Source: Micromonospora violae
GTDB taxonomy: Bacteria; Actinomycetota; Actinomycetes; Mycobacteriales; Micromonosporaceae
Assembly: GCF_004217135.1 (NCBI RefSeq)
Contig: NZ_SHKK01000001.1
Coordinates: 1,054,001 to 1,118,000, forward strand
Length of the DNA: 64,000 nucleotides
Reading direction: 5' to 3'
Part shown: positions 20,549-28,887 of the stretch, piece by piece
How the letters are laid out: each line of letters opens with the position of its first letter
Numbering within the stretch: the stretch's first letter is position 1
Program-made: the position numbers and the translations under genes
Notes under the pieces: model-generated
What the model saw: the letters and a program-made list of their open reading frames with translations, nothing else
The model's database searches: none
What the model was told of the DNA's origin: nothing

Positions 20549-21213
20549 GTTGGGCTCGCAACACCGCCGACTCCACGGTTCACTCATCTGCCGCCGACCG
20601 TGCGCGCTGCGCCTCGGCGCCCGGTCGCGCTGACTAAACGTCGGCCGCGTGCTGCTCGATGAAGACCTGCCGGAGCGAAGCCTCAGGGTGCCCGGACGAC
20701 ACGGCCGCGCGCCCAGGATTGGGGGAGCAGGGTGAGAGCAGACAGGTGTCCTGAACGGCGTTGAACTGCATCCGACAGCGCACAGTGGCCCTCAACTGCA
20801 CCTGGCCCCACCTGCGGCTTCTCGTTTCTGCAGGTCAGAGTGGGTGCAGCGCCCTGTTTCACCGCGGAGTGCTCCGCGCTTCTGCGCCGCAATCGACGAC
20901 GCTCCACCTCGCCTGGCGGGGTGGTGTACGCAGGTCAAGGCGGTAAGGAGCCATCGGTCGGCCGGGGCTTGCAACTGGGAGCAGATTGGGTGCAGGTTGG
21001 CGAAGCGGTCACCGCGCCCGAAGTGTTCACCGACGCCGGACAGAGATGAGGGTTTGACCTGCGTTGATGCGGTCTCACGGCCAACCGACACCACTCATGC
21101 CTGCCGACCCGGGCACCAGTCGCGAGCAGCCGCTCAAGCGTTTCTGACCCTGAGCATCCGCTCATGGCCGCGATGAATGCGCTGCGTGGCGGCGGGCCTG
21201 GGACGATCTCGTC
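20549..21213. other. 665-base gap without a supported gene
   Basis: No reading frame here has convincing coding character. It contains one copy of a dispersed repeat (20926-21051) also found at 33484-33610. Small frames in it look like chance in GC-rich DNA. Confidence 0.55.
20926..21051 (+). repeat. Dispersed repeat, copy A
   Basis: Shares GCAACTGGGAGCAGATTGGG and CACCGACGCCGGACAGAGA, in the same order and spacing, with 33484-33610. Similarity extends weakly upstream to ~20875. Both copies lie in gene-free DNA of the class 2 region. It could be the edge of a lost element. Confidence 0.7.
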
Positions 21214-21636
21214 ATGGCCACCTATGAAGTTGCGCTGGTGCTCCTCGTCAATTCCTCGGAGGCGGTACTCCTGCAGCATCGCGATGATCAAACTTCGGCT
21301 TCTCCGAACCAGTGGAGCCTGCCGGGTGGTCATGTCGAGCCGGGCGAGACGCCTGAACAGGCGGCGCACCGGGAGTTATTGGAGGAGACGGGCCTGAGAA
21401 CGGGTGAGTTGCGTGCGTTGTGGAGCGGCCCACGCCCGTACGAGGCCGGCTTCCCGCACACGGTGACTGTTCACGTCTTCCGCGGCAGGACCGATGCTCG
21501 GCAACAGAATGTGGTGGTCGGCGAGGGCCGCGCAATGGTGTTCGTCCCGCGGGATGAGGTTTTCGACCGCGACCTGGCCGTGACAACTGCCGCAGTCCTG
21601 CCGCTCCACCTCGGCAGCGCCGGCGAGACGCACTGA
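21214..21636 (+). CDS. Nudix hydrolase
   Basis: A 140-residue MutT-like protein with a complete Nudix box (GGHVEPGETPEQAAHRELL followed by EETGL). The N-terminus TYEVALVLLVNSSEAVLLQH is the usual first beta strand. The substrate is not predictable. It is separate from the pyrG-linked Nudix gene and belongs to the island cargo. Confidence 0.88.
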   Translation: MATYEVALVLLVNSSEAVLLQHRDDQTSASPNQWSLPGGHVEPGETPEQAAHRELLEETGLRTGELRALWSGPRPYEAGFPHTVTVHVFRGRTDARQQNVVVGEGRAMVFVPRDEVFDRDLAVTTAAVLPLHLGSAGETH

Positions 21637-21690
21637 TCTGCCGCTCCAGGTGGGCTGGTGTTCATCGCCGGTGGTGACGCACGGTGATGT

Positions 21691-22608
21691 ATGACTACCT
21701 CGCCTGCTTCCGCTTCTCCTGTCGTACTGACCGATCAACTCATTGTGCGCGCCGCGGTGTCCGCTTTCCTGGGCCGTTACCGTGGCCAGACTCGCGTCCA
21801 CACTGACTCCGACCTACGGGTCTTCCTCCGCTGGTGCGCCGACCACGACCTGGACCCGCTGGCGGCGGCGCGGGTGGACATCGAGCGGTACGTGCGCTGG
21901 CTACAAGACGTCCGCCGGTACCAGCCATCGACGGTATCCCGCCGGCTGTCGGTCGTGGTGGGGTTCTATCGGGTCTGCGTCATCGACGCCATCCTGGAGC
22001 ACTCGCCAGCCGATTACGTCCGCCGGCCCACGGTGCCGTCCGAGTCACCGACCCTCGGACTGGGGCACCTGCAGTTCGAAGCCATGATCACCACCGCCCG
22101 GAAGTCCTCGAACCCGAACGACTTCGCCTTGGTCGCGCTCCTGGGCCTGCTCGGGCTACGGATCTTCGAAGCCTGCGGATCGAACATCGCCGAACTCGGT
22201 GAGGAACACGGTCACCGGGTCCTACGCGTACGTGGCAAGGGCGGCAAGGTCGTCCTCGTCCCGCTACCACCCGCGGTCGCTCGGGCTATCGACCAGGCCG
22301 TCGACGACCGCACCGCCGGGCCGATCCTGCGCAACACCCATGGTCGGAGGATGGACCGGCACGCCGCCACCCGCAGACTCAAGCACCTCGCCCACACAGC
22401 GGGCATCCGGATGCCGAGGATGCACCCCCACATGCTGCGGCACACGTTCGTGACGACCATGCTCGACGCTGGCGTCAGCCTCCGCGACGTGCAGATCGCC
22501 GCCCGCCACGCCGACCCACGGACCACCATGCGCTATGACCGGGCCCGCAAGAACCTCGACCGGCATCCCAACTACATCCTCGCCGCTTACATGGCCTCCG
22601 GAACATGA
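21691..22608 (+). CDS. XerC/D-type tyrosine recombinase
   Basis: 305 residues, intact. An N-terminal SAM-like domain (HTDSDLRVFLRWCADHDLDP) precedes a catalytic domain with Arg in LLGLRIFEACG, Lys in VRGKGGKVVLVP, HMLRHTFVTTML, and HADPRTTMRYDRA carrying the last His and the Tyr. It is in the middle of the composite region and not next to any tRNA-Pro att copy. It may have served another element or a transposon-like unit. Its 3' neighbour is a convergent CbrC-like gene. Confidence 0.88.
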   Translation: MTTSPASASPVVLTDQLIVRAAVSAFLGRYRGQTRVHTDSDLRVFLRWCADHDLDPLAAARVDIERYVRWLQDVRRYQPSTVSRRLSVVVGFYRVCVIDAILEHSPADYVRRPTVPSESPTLGLGHLQFEAMITTARKSSNPNDFALVALLGLLGLRIFEACGSNIAELGEEHGHRVLRVRGKGGKVVLVPLPPAVARAIDQAVDDRTAGPILRNTHGRRMDRHAATRRLKHLAHTAGIRMPRMHPHMLRHTFVTTMLDAGVSLRDVQIAARHADPRTTMRYDRARKNLDRHPNYILAAYMASGT

Positions 22609-22666
22609 TCAGCCGCTCACGGTTTTGCCGAAGAGAGTGCGTCTGCGTCTCGGCGATAAGCCGCGG

Positions 22667-23239
22667 TTAGCCGATATCCCAGGACGCGAGGTGAGTCCCG
22701 CAGTGCAGGCATTGGAACAGATACGCGGTGGGCTCACCGTTGCGATCGAGCCGGTGCAGGAACTCTTCGGTTTCCTCGGGTGACCAGCCCAGTTGTCGGT
22801 GGCTCGCCCGAAGCATGTTCAGGGCGTCCGGATGAGGTTCGACATCGCGGTACCCAGCCGGGCCGAGAAAAGCCGCGCCATCGCGGCAGTGGTAGAGCCA
22901 TGACTCTTGCTGCCAACCGGTGAAGCCAGGGGTCCGGCGAGTGATCTCTTCGATGACGTGGTGCGGCACGTCGTCAGGCACGTCGACCGCGTCGCTGAAC
23001 TCGGCAGGCATGTCCAGGATGTCGCTGCCATCCGTGGCGACGGCAACGACGCCGAGTGCCCTGGAAGCCTCCCCGGAGTAGATGCAGTGCAGGCAAAGCG
23101 TCTCGGGTTGTCCGCCGTAGATCGGTCCCCGGTAGCGAACTTGCCGAAGTTGACCGCAGACGCTGCATTCGTGCTCAATCGGCATCGCCGAGCCCGTGGC
23201 TAAGGGGTCAGGGTGGTATCGAAACACCGGCTCGGTCAC
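22667..23239 (-). CDS. CbrC-family protein
   Basis: 190 residues matching the CbrC/UPF0167 family. It starts TEPVFRYHPDPLATGSA, with a CSVCG and LCLHC pair that forms a likely zinc site and the GEAS, WLYHCRDGAAFLG and ECL-like C-terminal motifs (FQCLHCGTHLASWDIG). In E. coli CbrC is linked to colicin E2 tolerance; the molecular role is unknown. The start is GTG at 23239, chosen because the family begins with FxYHPDP. Confidence 0.82.
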   Translation of the reverse strand: MTEPVFRYHPDPLATGSAMPIEHECSVCGQLRQVRYRGPIYGGQPETLCLHCIYSGEASRALGVVAVATDGSDILDMPAEFSDAVDVPDDVPHHVIEEITRRTPGFTGWQQESWLYHCRDGAAFLGPAGYRDVEPHPDALNMLRASHRQLGWSPEETEEFLHRLDRNGEPTAYLFQCLHCGTHLASWDIG

Positions 23240-23647
23240 GGGCCCATCATGCCAACTGTTGGTCACAGCCCCGACGGGGCACCAATCACGGGGCCAGTCT
23301 GCATCGATGCACTGCTCTGGCTGTCGTCGCGGTGGCGTCGGTACGGATCCCGTGAGCTGAGATCCAGATCCCACTGGCGAACCTCTGAGCAGGGCTTCCT
23401 GAACGGTGGCCTCTTTGGCGAGCCCGAAGGACTCAACAGCGGTAGCTTGCGCTTGCGGGCGGCCTGCGCCCGCTTGTAGCCCCACATCAGTGCGTCTGAC
23501 CTTCGTGTGCAAGACGCGGCCAAGATCAACGCCAGGACCAGTGGCCCGTCATCCGGAGCGAACTACCACAAGACCATCAGGAGGACGGCCGGGGGCAGGC
23601 TGGCAGGAGACCGCGAACGTGCTCCCCGCCGGCTTTCCCTCCGGACG
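23240..23647. other. 408-base gap without a supported gene
   Basis: Only short frames with no recognisable protein pattern on either strand. I see no repeat or hairpin of note. Confidence 0.5.
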
Positions 23648-24721
23648 CTACTCGTCGTTCACGGTGAACGCTCGAAGCCCAAGGCTTGGTGCCAGCGCTT
23701 CGACAAGCCAGGTAACACGGGGGTCGCCAGCGGCCAGCCCAGCGCGAGCGACCGTGCACCAGTCGTCGCGATCGAGCAGGGAAAGGTAGCCGCTCAGAAT
23801 GCGCTCTCGTCCGCCCTCGGGCCAAGCTATTCGTTCCGCCGCTGAATGTCGCAAGTGCTCAGCCAGTTGCGCGGCGATGACGAAACGCTCTACCGACGGC
23901 TCTAGGCGGCCGGCATGTTCGCAGTGGGCCTCTAGAACGGCGGATGCGGGCGGGTAGTGCTCGAGCGTGATGCCCGTGCCGCCGCTGTCAGCCATGATGG
24001 TCAGCAGCAGGCCGGTGTGATCGACCAACTCGCTGTCAGGATTCGCCGCGGTGATCGCCTCTTGCAGGTGCGCCGCAGCGGCGACCTTTCCGGCGAAGTA
24101 GCGGTTGAGGTAGTCGCCATCACAGGCGCGTCGCAGCAGCCAGGGACGCGCTGCGGTGCTGCCGATCGTGCACAGGGACTCCACGACATAGACCCGTCCC
24201 CAGCCCGTGACCCGCTCGGCTAGCCACAGCAATGCGTCCGAGCCGCCGCGCCACGACCGCCGTTCGAGCGCGCGGGCGGCCAGTGGGCCGAAGCGGTTCG
24301 ACAACAACCCGATCGTTTTGATCAACTCGATGTCTTCGTCATCCCATACGGTGGTCAGCAACGCCAGGCCAACAGTCGCAGCGCAGCGATCGGTCGCGTG
24401 CTGGACAAGCCATCGACCGGTCGCTCGAACACGTTCAGCGTCCACCCTGCAGGCCGCAGCCATGATGTGTTCATTGGGATGAATCGGAACATAGATGTCA
24501 TGGAACGCTCCGGCAAGATCGCCTGGAACAGCGAACGGATCGGCGAAATGCATGTCTAAAACGGCGGCGACATCAGCACCGCCGCGGCGCCGATCCTCCG
24601 GCTCGCGAGGATGCTTCCGACCTCGGTGTTGTCCATCATCCGGGTACGGCTCACCGTCACGGCAAAGCGGCGCGTCGGGTTCCTCGCGATGCATCCGCAA
24701 CGCATGATCAAATAACGACAT
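23648..24721 (-). CDS. Hypothetical protein, helical-repeat-like, 357 aa
   Basis: Starts MSLFDHALRMHREEPDAP, a beginning seen in a family of uncharacterised actinobacterial proteins. The first 60 residues are charged. The remainder is alpha-helical with paired-helix, HEAT-like spacing (GLALLTTVWDDEDIELIKT, WGRVYVVESLCTIGSTAARP). The function is unknown. A GTG at 24760 would extend it by 13 residues. A transposase remnant lies immediately upstream. Confidence 0.72.
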   Translation of the reverse strand: MSLFDHALRMHREEPDAPLCRDGEPYPDDGQHRGRKHPREPEDRRRGGADVAAVLDMHFADPFAVPGDLAGAFHDIYVPIHPNEHIMAAACRVDAERVRATGRWLVQHATDRCAATVGLALLTTVWDDEDIELIKTIGLLSNRFGPLAARALERRSWRGGSDALLWLAERVTGWGRVYVVESLCTIGSTAARPWLLRRACDGDYLNRYFAGKVAAAAHLQEAITAANPDSELVDHTGLLLTIMADSGGTGITLEHYPPASAVLEAHCEHAGRLEPSVERFVIAAQLAEHLRHSAAERIAWPEGGRERILSGYLSLLDRDDWCTVARAGLAAGDPRVTWLVEALAPSLGLRAFTVNDE

Positions 24722-24841
24722 GTGGGGTCCGAGCAGTCCAGGCTCGGGTGTCACGCTCACCGGCGGACGGAGGACTCGATTCTCTTGATCATGCCTAGAT
24801 CATGCCAGGCACTTCAGCCGACCATCAACCCCGCGCCGGCG

Positions 24842-25060
24842 CCCGCCGGCGACAACGCCGCCATGGAATCCTTCTTCGGCCTGCTGCAGAACAACGTCCT
24901 CGACCGCCGAACCTGGACGACCCGCCAGCAGCTGAGGACCGCGATCGTGACCTGGATCGAACGGACCTACCACCGCCGTCGACGCCAACGACCGCTGTCC
25001 CGGTTGACCCCTATCGAGTACGAGACCATCATGACCCCACCGGCCAGTCAGGCCGCGTGA
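24842..25060 (+). pseudogene. IS3-family transposase remnant
   Basis: C-terminal end of the OrfB integrase domain: GDNAAMESFFGLLQNNVLDR with the catalytic Glu, then the YHRRRRQRPLSRLTPIEYE motif. The rest of the element is missing and no inverted repeats are visible. Confidence 0.85.
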
Positions 25061-25129
25061 CTGAAACTGTCACCTATAGGTGCAGCAGACCCCAGGAACC
25101 TTGCCGGCGAAGCTCGGTACCTTCGCGTG

Positions 25130-26044
25130 ATGCCAGCTCCCAGGCCACGGCGCAGGCGCCGCCGAGCCGGATCCACGGCTCAGGCGGGCGGGGACGCGTC
25201 CAGGACGATGCACGTCCACGCCGCCGGCGACGTGTATGTCGACAGCAGCATCAGCAACAGCAGCAGTACCGTCAGCTACGGCCCGGATCGGGCGAGTGTG
25301 GCTGACGACCTGATGCCGGCCGTGCTGACGGCGCTTCCGCTGCTGCTGGTGCTGCTCCTGCTGTCGTTGACCGGTCAGCACGTCCTCCTCCGTTCGATCG
25401 TGCAGGAGGGGAACCCGCTCGGCCTAACGGCTCTGCTGCTGCCGCTGTTCCTGCCGACCATCGCGGCGTCGCTTGTCTACCTTGCCCGGCAACGCGGCTG
25501 GCTGGGCTGGAGCCTCCGTGCCACCAACTGGGCGGCGGCCGGCCTCGCCGCCGGCTTCGCGATCTTCGTTCCGTTGAACTACCTGCTGTTGCAGCTCATC
25601 GCCTTCCTGGTGAGTCTCGGGTGGATCTGGGCCAGGCGGCGGCTGGCGCGGCGTCGCCAGGGCATCGCGATCGTCGCGATCATCGTGCTCGTGGCTCTGG
25701 TCGTCGAGGAAGGGCTCGCCGAGTCCGGATGGCCCCGCTACAGCTTGTCCCGGATCGCCGTCGGACGTGTGGTGGACGGTCTGACGCGGATGAACCTCGG
25801 AGACGCTGGCGCAAAGACGGAACGCTCGGTGCTCGTGGTGAGCGTCAACGACGGCTACGCGATCGTCGCCTCGACCGGCTATCCACCGAGGATGGAGAGC
25901 ATGGCCCCGAGCGAATTGGCTGGTGGCCGGATCTGCCAGCTCAAGCCCCGGGGGATGCAACTCAGTCCTTCCCAATGGATCGGCAGGGTGGTCTCGGCGA
26001 ACCGTCGGACGCCCCCGGCCGCGGAGTACTGCGTTGATCCCTAG
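25130..26044 (+). CDS. Membrane protein with beta-strand-like N-terminal motif
   Basis: 304 residues. The N-terminal region has a basic stretch ([10 protein letters not shown]) and a polar segment MHVHAAGDVYVDSSISNSSS. Four hydrophobic helices follow (for example LMPAVLTALPLLLVLLLLSL and GIAIVAIIVLVALVVEEGL), then an outside or inside C-terminal domain of ~100 residues. HVxxAGDVYV-type segments occur at the N-terminus of many conflict-system proteins, but function is not established. The start ATG 25130 directly follows an alternative GTG. Confidence 0.68.
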   Translation: MPAPRPRRRRRRAGSTAQAGGDASRTMHVHAAGDVYVDSSISNSSSTVSYGPDRASVADDLMPAVLTALPLLLVLLLLSLTGQHVLLRSIVQEGNPLGLTALLLPLFLPTIAASLVYLARQRGWLGWSLRATNWAAAGLAAGFAIFVPLNYLLLQLIAFLVSLGWIWARRRLARRRQGIAIVAIIVLVALVVEEGLAESGWPRYSLSRIAVGRVVDGLTRMNLGDAGAKTERSVLVVSVNDGYAIVASTGYPPRMESMAPSELAGGRICQLKPRGMQLSPSQWIGRVVSANRRTPPAAEYCVDP

Positions 26045-26126
26045 CCATCGGCCTGCTGCAACCGGGGGTCCGTGATTGCGTCGATCTCTGCGGTGGATGT
26101 CGTCAGACGGCGGAGGAGGGTTAGCC

Positions 26127-26537
26127 ATGCGTATCTGCGTCGCCTGCCGAGTGGACCAGCGCACCGTTGTTCGTATCGGCAGTTGGGGCGTTCCGCACGG
26201 TACTCCCGGGCACCAGGTCACCTACGGCTGGACCAGCCTGTCCGCCTGTCCATTGTGCGAGGCCGGGCTTCTCGTGCACTTCGATCATGACTGCTTCCAC
26301 CAACCCTGGGAGGAGCCATGGGACATGAACTGGTCGTGGCCGGTCCCCGTTGACGGAGTTCAACAGCTGAACGCTGCTCTTGCCCGATGTCCGGATCCGC
26401 TGCATCCGTCGTGCGAGTGCCCTGTCCACCGGTCGTTGCGGGACAGCATCGAAAGCGCACCGCCACGTGAGGTTCCGCTGACGGTCGCGCTGACCGAGGA
26501 AGGGCTGCCACAGATTCGGTCAGCACCCATGCCGTGA
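26127..26537 (+). CDS. Cys-rich hypothetical protein, 136 aa (copy 1)
   Basis: Starts MRICVACRVDQRTVVRIGSW with a strong GGAGGAGGG site at 26112. CVAC and CPLC could form a zinc ribbon. DHDCFHQPWEEPWDMNWSWP and CPDPLHPSCECPVHRSL are further conserved blocks. A second, insertion-split copy lies at 38793-43135, with the same downstream arm sequence, so this gene is a standard terminal gene of the class 2 elements. The function is unknown; position next to an att arm would suit an accessory or regulatory gene. Confidence 0.75.
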   Translation: MRICVACRVDQRTVVRIGSWGVPHGTPGHQVTYGWTSLSACPLCEAGLLVHFDHDCFHQPWEEPWDMNWSWPVPVDGVQQLNAALARCPDPLHPSCECPVHRSLRDSIESAPPREVPLTVALTEEGLPQIRSAPMP

Positions 26538-26597
26538 GGCGCCACACGGTGGCAGGGCCAGCGGGGGCGATCAGACCTGGCGGGATTCTGTGTGGCA

Positions 26598-26765
26598 CCC
26601 CCGTTTACCCCCCGAAAACCCCGCCCAATCATTGACGAAGGGTGACAAGGAGTGATGAGCGCCTGGCGGTGTCTTCGCAGCTCAGCGACCACTTTCGCCA
26701 AGCAATGACAAGCTTGGTTCGGTTACTGTCGGTAACAAGGGGTTTTGACAAGCAATGACAAGTCC
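26598..26765. repeat. Class 2 right arm, copy 1
   Basis: Begins GTTTACCCCCCGAAAACCCC and contains several TGACAAG-type words (26633, 26643, 26706, 26747, 26757) and CGGTAACAAGGGG at 26740. The same arm occurs at 43199-43340 and 63776-63915. After CAAGGGG this copy continues as TTTTGACAAGCAATGACAAG and not as the tRNA-Pro core. Repeated short words near an att core are typical of integrase arm sites. Confidence 0.7.
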
Positions 26766-26832
26766 CGAACGAGGCTCGGCGAGAGGTCTTCGTGGGTTCA
26801 AATTCCCCTCGTTCCCCACGAGTGCCTGGCTC
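26766..26832. other. Possible tRNA 3'-end remnant
   Basis: GTGGGTTCAAATTCCCC followed by TCGTTCCCCAC resembles a T arm and acceptor 3' strand, but the stem is imperfect and no 5' half exists. A related sequence ends the window. It may be an attachment core for a different tRNA gene. Confidence 0.35.
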
Positions 26833-26836
26833 CTAG

Positions 26837-28279
26837 TACGGCAGCCGCCGTTCGGGATCATGGTTGAAGTTCGAGGTTGAGGCGGCGTGTGTAGTGGGCT
26901 TGTCGGGCTCGGGCTTGGTGCTGGCGTCGCCAGCTTGACCAGTGCAAACGGTGGGCGAGATCGGTGATCGGGCGGATGAGGCAGGCGTTGATCAGGCGGC
27001 GGATCTCGTTGACGGTCAGCTTGATCAGCCGGCTGTCGGTTGAGTCGTCGGTCGCGTCGGCGGCGCAGATCGTCAGGACGGCGAGGGCTGCCAGGGCGAG
27101 GGTGGTGAAGCGGTGCCAGGAGTCCCAGCGGCGGACCTGGTGCTGGTCCAGGCCGACTTGGCCCTTGGCTGCCTGAAAGGCTTCTTCGACGGTCCAGCGG
27201 ATGCCCGCGACCCGCACGAGCTGGGCGAGAGTGGCCGGGCGTGGGGTCCAGCAGCGGTAGAAGGCCAGCTCACCGGTGGTGGTGTTCTTTCTGATCAAAA
27301 GGCTGTGTCGGCCGCCGTCGTCGGGGTCAGCGTCGGTGCACACGTCATCGAGCCAGGCCCAGTCGTAGAAGCGCGGCCCTTTCGACCCGGCGCCGGCTGA
27401 GCGGCGCTGCCACGCCGAGGCCGGCAGGTCAGCGGCGATCCGGTCGGCCCGGACCCGGGCCTTACCGCCGTCGAGCGGCACCAGGTGACTGCGGGACACC
27501 GCCAGGACATAGCCGATCTCGTGTTCGCGCAGGCCAGCGCGAAAGACACTGCTGTTGCCGTAGGCCTCGTCCGCGGCGGCCCACCCGGCCGGCACTCCGG
27601 CGACCAGTGCGGCGGTGATCATCTCGGCGGCCAGCTCGGGCTTGGTGGCGAACTCGACCTCGTCGGGCACGCCAGCGGCTCGGCAGCGGTCCCGGTCGTC
27701 GGTCCACGACGCCGGCAGATACACCCGCCGGTCGATCAGCGCGTGCCCATCGACGCCGGCGTAGCCGAGGAACACCCCGACCTGGCTGTTCTCGATGCGC
27801 CCCGCGGTGCCGGTGTACTGGCGTTGCACCCCGACCGTGTGCACGCCCTTCTTCAGGTCCCCGGTGTCGTCGACGACCAGGACCGCGTCCGGAGCACCGA
27901 ACCGGGCGGTGATCAGCTGCCGCAGGTCGTCGCGCACAGCATCGGCGTCCCACACCGCCCGGTACAACAATCGCTGCATCGCATCCGGCCGGGCATGCCC
28001 GGCCTCCTCCGCCAACTGCCAACACGTCTTGACCTCAAGGTCAGCCAGCAGCCCGGTCACGAACTGCCCCGCCGCACGACGCGGCTCCACCCGCCCAAAC
28101 CGGCCCGCGAAGCAGCCCAGCACCTCGGCCAGCACCCCCTCCCACCGACCAACCGCTACGCTATGCCACGCGGCCACCGCAAGATCTGATGATGTGTCCA
28201 CAACGCACAGACGATCACGCGGTGGCCGCCTCGCGTCCACCCCGCTTCACCAGCAAGATCTCAAACGGAGGCTGCCGTA
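26837..28279. mobile_element. IS701-family insertion sequence
   Basis: 1443 bp. Terminal inverted repeats begin TACGGCAGCC at both ends. A 4-bp CTAG duplication flanks it (26833-26836 and 28280-28283), matching the YTAR target known for IS701. One intact transposase gene. The right CTAG overlaps the tip of the neighbouring IS5 element. Confidence 0.92.
26858..28240 (-). CDS. IS701-family transposase
   Basis: 460 residues with the DDE elements of the family: DAVLVVDDTGDLKKG (first Asp), WAAADEAYGNSSVFR (second Asp) and IRWTVEEAFQAAKGQVGLDQ (Glu). It is full-length and lacks frameshifts, so it may be active. The N-terminal part binds the inverted repeats in known members. Confidence 0.93.
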   Translation of the reverse strand: MDARRPPRDRLCVVDTSSDLAVAAWHSVAVGRWEGVLAEVLGCFAGRFGRVEPRRAAGQFVTGLLADLEVKTCWQLAEEAGHARPDAMQRLLYRAVWDADAVRDDLRQLITARFGAPDAVLVVDDTGDLKKGVHTVGVQRQYTGTAGRIENSQVGVFLGYAGVDGHALIDRRVYLPASWTDDRDRCRAAGVPDEVEFATKPELAAEMITAALVAGVPAGWAAADEAYGNSSVFRAGLREHEIGYVLAVSRSHLVPLDGGKARVRADRIAADLPASAWQRRSAGAGSKGPRFYDWAWLDDVCTDADPDDGGRHSLLIRKNTTTGELAFYRCWTPRPATLAQLVRVAGIRWTVEEAFQAAKGQVGLDQHQVRRWDSWHRFTTLALAALAVLTICAADATDDSTDSRLIKLTVNEIRRLINACLIRPITDLAHRLHWSSWRRQHQARARQAHYTRRLNLELQP

Positions 28280-28342
28280 CTAGGGCCTGTCCTGCCGATC
28301 ATGAGGACCCGACTTCCATCATTGACAGGTCACACTCCAGGG

Positions 28343-28864
28343 TTACTCCGCCGGTGCGTGCGCGTTGAGCAGTGCCTCAAAGGCGGGGAACTGGGCTTGC
28401 GCGGCGGCGATCACCTCAGTGGTCGACCGTCGGGCGGAGCCGGTGTGCCGCTGTGCGATTGTCGTCAACGCTGGGATGGGCTCGGGCACGCGCTCGATGC
28501 CGTCGACCGTCTCGAGCGGGCCGACGCCGTTCGCCAGCAGCCACAGGTAGTCGCCAAGGTCGCGCGCGATGAGGGTGTACTCGCCTTCAGAGCCCAAGAA
28601 CACGACGGATTGGCGGTCGAGAGGGTGGCCTGGGTTGCGGAGCCAGAAGGCGGCTAGGCCACCGGTGCCGTCCTGGCCGAAGGCGCGGAATGGAGGAGCG
28701 CCGGCCATAGGGTCGTTCGTCCAGTTCTGCCACCACTCGATCATTTCGCCCGACCCCATGAACGTGTCGTACGGATCGAAGTCATGCCCACTGTGCTCGT
28801 GGAAGAACCCCGCCGTGTGTGCCTCGACGAGCACCGCAGGCAGCGTCAGGTTCTCGTCCGTCAT
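28343..28864 (-). CDS. SMI1/KNR4-like (SUKH-type) passenger protein
   Basis: 173 residues, acidic and soluble. The region WWQNWTNDPMAGAPPFRAFG to YTLIARDLGDYLWLLANGVG fits the SUKH/SMI1-KNR4 pattern, in which a central GG-D/E strand is followed by SFxxFL-like helices. Such proteins often act as immunity proteins to secreted or contact-dependent toxins. No toxin gene is beside it. It lies within the IS5-like unit and is transcribed in the same direction as the transposase, 23 bases after it. Confidence 0.6.
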   Translation of the reverse strand: MTDENLTLPAVLVEAHTAGFFHEHSGHDFDPYDTFMGSGEMIEWWQNWTNDPMAGAPPFRAFGQDGTGGLAAFWLRNPGHPLDRQSVVFLGSEGEYTLIARDLGDYLWLLANGVGPLETVDGIERVPEPIPALTTIAQRHTGSARRSTTEVIAAAQAQFPAFEALLNAHAPAE

Positions 28865-28887
28865 CGACTCAGTCTAGATAGTGACGA

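Noticed and set aside
23406..23845. Short + frames in the gap after the CbrC-like gene
   Set aside because: No ribosome-binding site, no family pattern, and they overlap the well-supported minus-strand gene at 23648.
26785..26820. A tRNA gene at the sequence with GGGTTCAAATTCCCC
   Set aside because: Only a T-arm-like stretch is present, with imperfect pairing, and no D or anticodon arm could be built upstream.
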